A stretch of 64,000 nt of DNA, taken from Nesterenkonia sphaerica (GTDB lineage: Bacteria > Actinomycetota > Actinomycetes > Actinomycetales > Micrococcaceae). The notes under the pieces were generated by a model. The model made no database searches. It was not told where the DNA came from and saw nothing but the letters and a program-made list of their open reading frames with translations. Position numbers and translations under genes: made by a program. Location: positions 74,638-138,637 of the forward strand of contig NZ_VAWA01000001.1 of NCBI RefSeq assembly GCF_005771565.1, in the 5' to 3' direction. Position 1 is the first letter of the stretch. Each line of letters begins with the position of its first letter. Shown here in pieces: positions 57,571 through 64,000 of the stretch.

Positions 57571-57959
57571 CCCGCAGCACCCTCGTAGAAACCGTAGGGT
57601 GCCAGCAGGCCTAGAATCTGCTCGAGGTAGAGGAACCCGGCCACGGAGTACACTGCCCCCGTCCAAAGACCGTGGGTGAGGCTGAACCAGAAGCGTCCCG
57701 AGCCCACTAACAGGCCGAAGGTCACCGGAAGGCAGGCCATGCCGTAGCCCGAAACCACAAGCCACAGGCCCAGCCACTCCAAACGGGCGAGCATGAAGAC
57801 ACCGACCCCCAGGGTCCAGACCATGGTGGGTTCGAACAACAGGGCTGCGATAACTAACCCGGTCACCACCGCCCAGAGGTACCGGGCGGCGACCAGAGAG
57901 TGTCGGGTGGCGGCCCGGCGGCGGGACCTCGAGGTCTTGTGGTTCGTGTTCTTGGGCAT
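57567..57959 (-). CDS. Small membrane protein of unknown function
   Basis: A 130-residue protein with a basic tail (about 1-22) and four helices (near 25-45, 50-70, 75-90 and 98-118). It ends LLAPYGFYEGAAG. I do not recognise the family. It lies convergent to dnaB with a four-base overlap. Confidence 0.65.
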   Translation of the reverse strand: MPKNTNHKTSRSRRRAATRHSLVAARYLWAVVTGLVIAALLFEPTMVWTLGVGVFMLARLEWLGLWLVVSGYGMACLPVTFGLLVGSGRFWFSLTHGLWTGAVYSVAGFLYLEQILGLLAPYGFYEGAAG

Positions 57960-58013
57960 TCTCCGATCAGACTATCGGGCGCCTCGGAGATCCCGCCTTA
58001 GTGCCGAAGCCCG

Positions 58014-58223
58014 CTACAGGCCGCTGAGATACGGAAGCATGAGAATCAGCACCATCAGGGAGATGCCGAGGACCAGGGTAATGGTGATGGTGCGGTTAGA
58101 TGCGGCGTATCCAAGATTGTCGGAATCGTCGTGGCGTGAGCCCGGGTGCCGTCTGCCTTTCTCTCGGCCGGCAAACCGGAGCCCGAAACCACGGTGGAGC
58201 TCGTCCTGCCCTTGTGACGTCAT
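58014..58223 (-). CDS. Small single-helix membrane protein
   Basis: A 69-residue product. It has a polar, basic N-terminal half and one membrane helix (about 44-66) near the C terminus, a tail-anchored layout. The ATG at 58223 follows GAGGTGG; a GTG two codons earlier is possible. No function is known. Confidence 0.5.
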   Translation of the reverse strand: MTSQGQDELHRGFGLRFAGREKGRRHPGSRHDDSDNLGYAASNRTITITLVLGISLMVLILMLPYLSGL

Positions 58224-58389
58224 GGCCACCTCGCTGCGCGCGGATCGACTGAAAACTGCTTCGTACGTGCAATAACGGTAAGGACCTACTCTGAGAGAGA
58301 CCTGAGCGGAAGGTCAACCTAGGCGTCGAATTTCGCAGTACAGCCATATCGCCGCAGGAGCCGGTCTGTGCGCGGCCGTGTCGCACAGT

Positions 58390-59058
58390 TCAGTGCAGCG
58401 CCCCGAGCTGAGCGGCCGTGTCCGGTGCCTCGGATAGGGATTCGCAGATAAGCAGATCCAGGGCCAGCACCGCCTGTCCTACGGTGACTGGAGCATCTGC
58501 GGCGTGGAGATCCGGTACGTGGACAAATCCCGCCCGAGTCTGGGGCGCCTGTCGACCGAGGTGGTGCAGCACGGTATAGAGCAGGTCGTTGCAGACATAA
58601 CTGCCCGCGGAGAGTGAGAGTGAGACCGGGATATCTGCTGCGGCAATGCGCTCGCCTGCGGCCTTGAGCCGCAGTGTGCTGAACAGTGCGGATTCGCCCT
58701 CCGCGGTGATCGGTTCGTCCACCGGCTGCGCCCCGGCGTTGTCCGGGATGCGGGCATCGCGCAGATTCAGCCCCACGCGTTCGAGCCTGATGGTGTCGGT
58801 GCCTGCTGCCAGTCCCACGGAGATCACCAGCGCGGGCCGGTGCTCAGAGATCGCACGGGTCAGCAGCTGCCCGGCTGTGCTGAACTCTACCGGCAGCAGG
58901 ACCGGGACGACCACCACGCCGGCGTGCTCCTGCTGAGCCGAGAGCTGACCGCGTTCGGCGCGACGAGTGAGTTCCTGAACGACGTCGTGGGACGGGTTGC
59001 GCTGCGCGCCGCCGAAGGGCTCGAAGGCGGAGACGAGGATGGGGTGCACGGTGGCCAC
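58390..59058 (-). CDS. pcp: Pyroglutamyl-peptidase I
   Basis: A 222-residue cysteine peptidase that removes N-terminal pyroglutamate. It begins ILVSAFEPFGGAQRNPS (about 7-23). The Glu is in TIRLERVGLNLRD (about 88-100), the Cys in SAGSYVCNDLLY (about 148-159) and the His in AGFVHVP (about 175). All three catalytic residues are present. The length is typical. Confidence 0.93.
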   Translation of the reverse strand: MATVHPILVSAFEPFGGAQRNPSHDVVQELTRRAERGQLSAQQEHAGVVVVPVLLPVEFSTAGQLLTRAISEHRPALVISVGLAAGTDTIRLERVGLNLRDARIPDNAGAQPVDEPITAEGESALFSTLRLKAAGERIAAADIPVSLSLSAGSYVCNDLLYTVLHHLGRQAPQTRAGFVHVPDLHAADAPVTVGQAVLALDLLICESLSEAPDTAAQLGALH

Positions 59059-59153
59059 CGCTCCAGCCTGTCTGCGGCTGACGTGGAAGTCAATGGCGTT
59101 GAAGTTCAGCCCCCGGTTGTCGTCACCGGCCGTGGGGTGCCTAGACTGGGTCT

Positions 59154-59966
59154 ATGATGATGCCGCCTCGGGAGGTGACGTCAACCCTTGAGGTTGAGGT
59201 GACCGCCAGCACCGAACTTGAATTCCAGATTGCGGTGGCGGCGCTGCCCGGTCTGACCGTGGATGAGTCGCTGCAGATAGTGCTCAATGACCAGGCTGTG
59301 ACTCCGGATGAGATCCCTGCGGGATATGGCGGCCGAATTCACCGCCTCAGGGTGGGGCCTGGGCGTCTGATCGCGCAGTATCGCGCGCATATAGAGGGTC
59401 ACGCCGAACCGATGGCGGCCCGGGACAATGACCGGTCTCTGTTCCTGCGGCCCAGCCGCTACGCCGAGTGTGACAAGTTTTACGGCTTTGTGGCTGGTCA
59501 GTTCAATCTCTCCAAGACCACCGAGGAGAAGATTGCTGATGTTGCTGAGTTTGTCGCCTCGCGGCTGAGCTACGTTCCGGGTTCCAGCGACCCCATTGAC
59601 GGAGCTACCGACACGCTGCTGGCCGGTGCCGGGGTGTGCCGTGACTACGCGCACCTGGTGGTGGCGCTGCTGCGCGCCATGCATATCCCAGCACGGCTGG
59701 TGGCTGTTTACGCTCCGGGGTGTGATCCCATGGACTTCCATGCTGTGGCCGAAGCCATTGTGGATGGCAAGTGGGTCGCAGTGGACCCGACCTGGTTGGC
59801 TCCTCGGCAGTCATTGGTGCGCATCGCCACCGGGCGCGACGCCGCCGACACCGCCTTCCTGGACAATCACGACGGCGGCATCATCCTCCACTCGGCAGTC
59901 GTCACCGCCACGGTGGACGGCGATCTCCCCACCGACAAGGGCAGTGACCTCATCCCGATCCGCTGA
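59154..59966 (+). CDS. Transglutaminase-like cysteine protein
   Basis: A 270-residue protein. The N-terminal domain (about 1-110) is beta-rich. The transglutaminase core follows: GVCRDYAHLVVALLRAMHIP (about 161-180) with the Cys, DFHAVAEAIV with the His and WVAVDPTW with the Asp. It probably acts as a peptidase or hydrolase in the cytoplasm; no signal peptide is seen. Three ATG codons in a row make the start ambiguous by two codons. Confidence 0.88.
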   Translation: MMMPPREVTSTLEVEVTASTELEFQIAVAALPGLTVDESLQIVLNDQAVTPDEIPAGYGGRIHRLRVGPGRLIAQYRAHIEGHAEPMAARDNDRSLFLRPSRYAECDKFYGFVAGQFNLSKTTEEKIADVAEFVASRLSYVPGSSDPIDGATDTLLAGAGVCRDYAHLVVALLRAMHIPARLVAVYAPGCDPMDFHAVAEAIVDGKWVAVDPTWLAPRQSLVRIATGRDAADTAFLDNHDGGIILHSAVVTATVDGDLPTDKGSDLIPIR

Positions 59967-60003
59967 GGGGTGGGGGTGCACCTCCTCGACGTCTTGTCCC
60001 GCC

Positions 60004-61644
60004 TTACCGTGTCGTGACAGGCTGCTCTTCGGATGTCTCCCAGAAGCTGGTGACGAATTCGGCGGGGTCTTTGGACACGATGGCAAGGAACGCGGCAGCG
60101 AAAAGTCCCAGGGTCACTAGGAACAGCGCCAACCCGGTCAGGCCGTAGCTGGCCAACCATTCCCATTTCAGCGCGGTCAACACCGCAACGGTACCGGCGG
60201 AGAACAGCGCTGCTGCGCCGCGGCCTCGTGCCTGCGGGGAGGGGCTCGGACGCCATTGCACCTGGGTCAAGCTGACCACCACCAGCGTGGCCATGTTGAC
60301 TATCATTCCTATCCACACCGGGTGGGTGCCGAGGAAGAAGTCTGTGGCGCTGAAGCCGGACAGCGCGTACCAGCCCAAACCGGCACCGAAGCCACCCAGT
60401 AGTGCGGAGACGGCTGCAGTTCGGGTGGCCAGCGGCCAGAAGAATGCCGCCAGGACCGGAGCAAAGGTAGCCCCATTGCGGAGCGTCCAGGCCATGATGT
60501 TCCACCAGGCTGACTGTTCCGAGCGCAGCAGGCTCAGGCCGATGAGCACCGCGGTGAGGCCAATCAGTGCGATGCGGGTGTAGCGAACGAGTTCGGCCTG
60601 GGTGGCCTTGGGGCGAATGGCGCGGCCGAAGTCCCGACCCAATGACGTGGCCCCGGAGAACTGGCACGGCCCGGCCCAACCGAGTGCGCATGCCCACATA
60701 CCGACGAAAAACAGTGCTGCGGCCCATGGTGGAAGGGCCCCGGAAATGTACTCAGAAATGGCAACCAGCGGAAGCCCGGTATCGGGCACGACCATGGCGG
60801 CGGCCACGCCGACGAAGATCCCCAACAGGATCAGGGGGATGCCGATGACAGCTGCCAAGAAAAGGCCCTTCTGGCCGTCCTCGGGAGTACGGGCTGACAT
60901 GGACATTTGGAACGCGGCCTGGGCCAGCGGCACGTTGACAATAAATGTGCCGAACCAGGCAACGATCAGCGACACTCCAGCGTTTGCTGGTTCGAACATC
61001 TCCGGACGGTCAGCGCTGAATTCAGCGATTTCGCCGGACCCCGGTGAGACCACTAGTGCCCAGATTCCGACGGCGAACATGACGAATATCATGATCACAT
61101 TCATGGTCTGACTGAAAGCCACTGAGCGCATGCCGCCAAAGACTAAGAAGGCCAGGAGGATGATGGCGGTCAGGGTGATCGACTGCCACAGCGCGATGTC
61201 AGTGATCGCGTAAAGCGCTGAGGCGAACGCGATGCTGGTGGCCAGTGAGTACATCGGGAATGTGAAGCCGGTGATCAGCGCACTGATACCTTGAGCGGAT
61301 CGCCCGAAGCGATCCCCAATGATTCCGGTGACGGTCACCACGAGTTTGCGACGCAGAGGTTTGACCAGCAGCAGGGCGATCAACAGGACCTGGACGGTTT
61401 CGGCGACGCCGTACCAGACCGCTGAGATACCAGTGCGGTAACTCAGCTCCACTATGGCGATGTAGGAGGACCCGGAGAAGAGTCCGGTGATGCAGAAGGC
61501 TACCGTCCACGGGCTGAAGCTGCGGCCACTGACAAAGAAGTTCGCCCGGCTCTCCTGACGGGCCACCATCCACCGGCCGCCGATGACCAGCCAGGCGGTA
61601 TAAGCCAGAGCCAGTCCCAGAGTCCATATTCCGACTGCGCTCAT
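60004..61644 (-). CDS. Sodium:solute symporter (SSS family)
   Basis: A 546-residue transporter with about 13 helices. It begins WTLGLALAYTAWLVIGGRWM. SSS signatures are SFSPWTVAFCITGLFSGSSY (about 42-61) and the conserved FGGMRSVAFSQTMNVIMIF. It takes up a small organic solute with sodium. It follows the OsmC gene with a four-base overlap, an unusual pairing. The substrate is unknown. Confidence 0.92.
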   Translation of the reverse strand: MSAVGIWTLGLALAYTAWLVIGGRWMVARQESRANFFVSGRSFSPWTVAFCITGLFSGSSYIAIVELSYRTGISAVWYGVAETVQVLLIALLLVKPLRRKLVVTVTGIIGDRFGRSAQGISALITGFTFPMYSLATSIAFASALYAITDIALWQSITLTAIILLAFLVFGGMRSVAFSQTMNVIMIFVMFAVGIWALVVSPGSGEIAEFSADRPEMFEPANAGVSLIVAWFGTFIVNVPLAQAAFQMSMSARTPEDGQKGLFLAAVIGIPLILLGIFVGVAAAMVVPDTGLPLVAISEYISGALPPWAAALFFVGMWACALGWAGPCQFSGATSLGRDFGRAIRPKATQAELVRYTRIALIGLTAVLIGLSLLRSEQSAWWNIMAWTLRNGATFAPVLAAFFWPLATRTAAVSALLGGFGAGLGWYALSGFSATDFFLGTHPVWIGMIVNMATLVVVSLTQVQWRPSPSPQARGRGAAALFSAGTVAVLTALKWEWLASYGLTGLALFLVTLGLFAAAFLAIVSKDPAEFVTSFWETSEEQPVTTR

Positions 61645-62279
61645 GCTGGTACCGAGGGGGCGAGGTCTGCGTCGGTGACCGTGAGGAAAGGTTCGGGGGC
61701 GTGGTCGGTCTCGGTGTACCCCAGGGCGGCATTGCTGAGGCGCTCGGCGGCCTCAGCATGTGGCTGCTCAGTGAAACTCCACAAGACCTTGAGGCCGGTA
61801 TTGGCGTCGCGAAGCAGATTAATAGCCGGGCATATGTGCTCGGCCCTGGCGGCGAACTGGCGCAGTGTGTGCTCGTCGCGTTCAGGGGTGGTGATCACAA
61901 TCTGCAACCGGTACGCGTGGGCATAAGGCTGCACATCGGCGGTGCCGGCCAGTCCTCGGGTGTCCTGGGAGGCCAGAGTGTAAGTCTGCACATCCTCCAC
62001 GCTCAGCTGCTGCCGGGCAGCCAGCTGGTCGATCACCACGGTGATGCAGCTGTTCACCGCACCGGCGAGGTATTCCATGGGGGTAGGTCCCTGGTCGCGG
62101 CCACCGACCTTGTAAGGTTCATCGGCTGTGAACTCAAAATGGCGGACGTTGAGCCGAGTCTGCTGGGCCCCGGTCCACACGCCGGCTGCCCTGAGTGTCT
62201 TGGAGTGCTGGAAGGCAGGCTGCTCCGTAAACCGAGAGACTAGCTCTGTAAATTGGGGCGCGGAGGAGCATGGAGACAT
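61641..62279 (-). CDS. OsmC family protein
   Basis: A 212-residue OsmC-like protein. It contains NSCITVVIDQLAAR (about 75-88) with the first Cys and EHICPAINLLRDA (about 145-157) with the second, the pair that reduces peroxides in this family. The protein is longer than most by an N-terminal segment of about 30 residues. It is the first gene of a two-gene operon with the sodium symporter. Confidence 0.85.
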   Translation of the reverse strand: MSPCSSAPQFTELVSRFTEQPAFQHSKTLRAAGVWTGAQQTRLNVRHFEFTADEPYKVGGRDQGPTPMEYLAGAVNSCITVVIDQLAARQQLSVEDVQTYTLASQDTRGLAGTADVQPYAHAYRLQIVITTPERDEHTLRQFAARAEHICPAINLLRDANTGLKVLWSFTEQPHAEAAERLSNAALGYTETDHAPEPFLTVTDADLAPSVPA

Positions 62280-62437
62280 CTGATTCGCCTTTCATCGAAA
62301 CTGGCGTTAGCACCTGTCACCACGAATTTGGCGGGGTTGCTGCGACGTCATTGAGCCAGATCTCTCAGTCGCTCTGGATGATTCAGTCAGCGAACATACC
62401 TCAGGTCGGTTCGTCCATCAAATTGGGCTGAGCTTCT

Positions 62438-63787
62438 CTATACGGCCCGAGCGGCCGGGGAGGGGACGACCTCCAGAAAGCGAACCTCGGAGGAAAGCCG
62501 TGAGGCAGCGGCCGTCACCGCCTCCATGCGGCTGCGGGGAACCAGCACCAGCACGGAGCCGCCGAAGCCCCCGCCGATCAGCCGTGCGCCGGAGGCACCG
62601 GCCTCCACCACGGTGTCGACGACCTGGTCGGCCAGGTCAAAACTGACTTCAGCACATTCCTTCATAGAGGTGTGGCCGGCGGACATAATGTCCCCAATCA
62701 TCTCCGCGGTGTGGTCCACCCCGTGAGCATCACCGGTGAGGATCCGGTGGATCTGTTCGCTTCGCAGCATCTCCGTCAGCGCATGTTTCAGCCGCCGGCG
62801 GCAGGCTTCTGCGTCCTTCCCGCCCAGTTCCGCGCCCGACTCCAGCCCGCGGTCGAACTCCTCCAACGCCAGTTCCACATGCGTGCGCTTCGGCTTCTCC
62901 GGTAACGCGTCCCGCAACCGTTCCACCCCCAGCACCTCGGTGGCCGCCTCTGCCTCAGCCCGGCGGGCAGCGAACCTGCCATCGGCCAGCTCGTGAGGCA
63001 GCCCAGTATCGATGGCCAGGAACCGGTAATTGCGCAGCAGAAAAGTAATATCGGTGCGCACCAAGGAAAAGTCTCGGCAGTCCAGCGAGACGACCTTCCC
63101 TTCGGTGGCCCGCAGTGCCGTGGTCTGATCCAATCCGCCGGTGCCCGCCCCGACCGACTCCACCTCTGCCCGGACGCAGACCTGGGCCAGCACCGCACGC
63201 AACTGGTCGGTCAGGGCGCGGGTGAGATCATCCCCTTTGTTCTCCTCCCCCAGAGGTGTCCCAATAGCGACGAAGGCCAGGGCCGCAGCGCATTCCAGGG
63301 AGGCAGACGACGACAGACCAGCGCCAATGGGCAGAGTGGAGCGAATCAGCAGATCCGCACCCATCCCAGGACGGAGCTCCAACTCTGGTTGCTCATCTTT
63401 CAGCTGCGCCAACGCGGAGACCACACCGGCGACGTACGTGGTCCAGGAGGGTGCCTCCTGCCCCACCGGGGAGGAGGCGACGTCGGGGATTTCCACGATC
63501 CCGGTATCCAGTGAGGGATCCAACGTGCGCAGGCGCAACAGGCCATCGGTGCGCGGGGCCGCCGCGACATACGTGCCGTGGCGCAGCGCCATCGGCAGGC
63601 AGCGCCCGCCGTGAAAGTCAACGTGCTCGCCGTTGAGATTGGCCCGCCCTGGAGCGAACCATACGCCCTCTGGGTCGTAGTGGAACACCTGTGAGAAGCG
63701 GGTAGCCAGCGCCACAGAGATGGACTCAGGGTCCCCGGGCGCCAGCCAACGGGCGGAGTTGTCACGCATAGATTCCAATTCTGCCAC
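62438..63787 (-). CDS. galK: Galactokinase
   Basis: A 449-residue sugar kinase of the GHMP superfamily, longer than the 380-residue norm. It has the galactokinase signature APGRANLNGEHVDFHGG (about 44-60; the canonical GRVNLIGEH here reads GRANLNGEH), the ATP loop PIGAGLSSSASLECA (about 150-164) and a late GGGFGGSVLVLV (about 408-419). It phosphorylates galactose; altered signature positions leave room for a different sugar. The start is a GTG with no good ribosome binding site. Confidence 0.87.
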   Translation of the reverse strand: MAELESMRDNSARWLAPGDPESISVALATRFSQVFHYDPEGVWFAPGRANLNGEHVDFHGGRCLPMALRHGTYVAAAPRTDGLLRLRTLDPSLDTGIVEIPDVASSPVGQEAPSWTTYVAGVVSALAQLKDEQPELELRPGMGADLLIRSTLPIGAGLSSSASLECAAALAFVAIGTPLGEENKGDDLTRALTDQLRAVLAQVCVRAEVESVGAGTGGLDQTTALRATEGKVVSLDCRDFSLVRTDITFLLRNYRFLAIDTGLPHELADGRFAARRAEAEAATEVLGVERLRDALPEKPKRTHVELALEEFDRGLESGAELGGKDAEACRRRLKHALTEMLRSEQIHRILTGDAHGVDHTAEMIGDIMSAGHTSMKECAEVSFDLADQVVDTVVEAGASGARLIGGGFGGSVLVLVPRSRMEAVTAAASRLSSEVRFLEVVPSPAARAV

Positions 63788-63869
63788 TGATAAGGGGGGA
63801 TCGGCGCATCTGCAGGACTACCCTCTAGCCAGTAGCCCCAGTCTGTGGTGGTGTAGAAGAGCAACACAC

Positions 63870-63898
63870 GGTGACGCCGGCAGCCCCGGCTCGTCACC
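63870..63898. promoter_or_regulatory. Hairpin in the galK-Ohr divergent gap
   Basis: The arms GGTGAC-GCCGG and CCGGC-TC-GTCACC pair around a 5-base loop, 36 bases before the Ohr-like start. It is a candidate operator for a redox regulator, but this is weak. Confidence 0.3.
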
Positions 63899-63933
63899 GA
63901 GCTCGTGAGAAAAACCGTGAGAAAGGAACCTAC

Positions 63934-64000
63934 ATGGCAGTAGATGTGAAGTACACCGCAGAAGCGCTCGCCAGCGGCGATGGCCGCAATGGGCAGGTCA
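63934..64000 (+). CDS. Organic hydroperoxide resistance (Ohr/OsmC) protein, cut by the window end
   Basis: The first 22 codons read MAVDVKYTAEALASGDGRNG and QV before the window ends. The YTAEAxASGxGRxG pattern is the N terminus of Ohr peroxidases. AAAGGA is 7-8 bases before the ATG. Only 67 bases are visible. Confidence 0.7.
   Translation, partial: MAVDVKYTAEALASGDGRNGQV

Noticed and set aside
56050-57777. A 575-codon minus-strand frame opposite dnaB
   Set aside because: It lies antisense to a complete DnaB, whose codon bias keeps the opposite frame open. No protein family is recognisable.

Overview
The window is a chromosomal segment around the replication origin of a high-GC actinobacterium. 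The order dnaA-dnaN-recF-dciA-gyrB-gyrA-DUF3566-tRNA-Ile-DLW39-tRNA-Ala on one side, and rpmH-rnpA-yidD-yidC-khpB-rsmG-parA-parB, trxA-trxB, murJ, NUDIX and cca on the other, is the actinobacterial origin layout. Inositol-1-phosphate synthase, GTG/TTG starts and the small DLW-39 gene also fit. Gene content and protein style suggest Micrococcales, probably a Micrococcaceae-like organism (for example Nesterenkonia or Arthrobacter relatives). The genus cannot be fixed from sequence reading alone.

Layout. (1) 0.2-8.6 kb: a visibly more AT-rich, minus-strand catabolic cluster with a carbohydrate-type ABC importer, a creatininase-family hydrolase, an uncharacterised TIM-barrel protein, a metallo-beta-lactamase-fold hydrolase, a Gfo/Idh/MocA dehydrogenase, and a class III aminotransferase upstream. 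Its right edge abuts a 5'-truncated methyltransferase pseudogene (9.1-9.6 kb), which suggests insertion of acquired DNA. (2) 9.75-20.2 kb: a ten-gene minus-strand operon for an aldonic acid. It holds a TRAP transporter, L-fuconate dehydratase, an SDR and a 2,4-diketo-3-deoxyaldonate hydrolase (a route to pyruvate plus lactate), together with a 2-keto-3-deoxyarabinonate-type dehydratase and an alpha-ketoglutarate semialdehyde dehydrogenase (a route to alpha-ketoglutarate), an Ldh2-type dehydrogenase and a GntR/FCD regulator. (3) 20.5-46 kb: an amidohydrolase, then the origin region. oriC lies between dnaN and dnaA with several DnaA boxes. Four parS sites lie at parAB, three of them inside parB coding sequence. 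(4) 46.4-52 kb: ino1, a DUF418 membrane protein, an M18 aminopeptidase and the rpsF-ssb-rpsR-rplI operon, which has a leader able to hide the rpsF ribosome binding site. (5) 52-56 kb: an accessory block between rplI and dnaB (luciferase-like oxidoreductase, a 743-bp structured non-coding region, an alpha/beta hydrolase and a stand-alone condensation-domain protein). (6) 56.2-64 kb: dnaB, small membrane proteins, pyroglutamyl peptidase, a transglutaminase-like protein, a sodium:solute symporter with an OsmC protein, galactokinase, and the start of an Ohr/OsmC-type peroxidase.

Together the core genes serve replication initiation, segregation, ribosome and membrane-protein biogenesis, redox balance and cell-wall export. 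The left third is scavenging metabolism for unusual sugars and sugar acids. No CRISPR array, complete insertion sequence, rRNA or prophage was seen.
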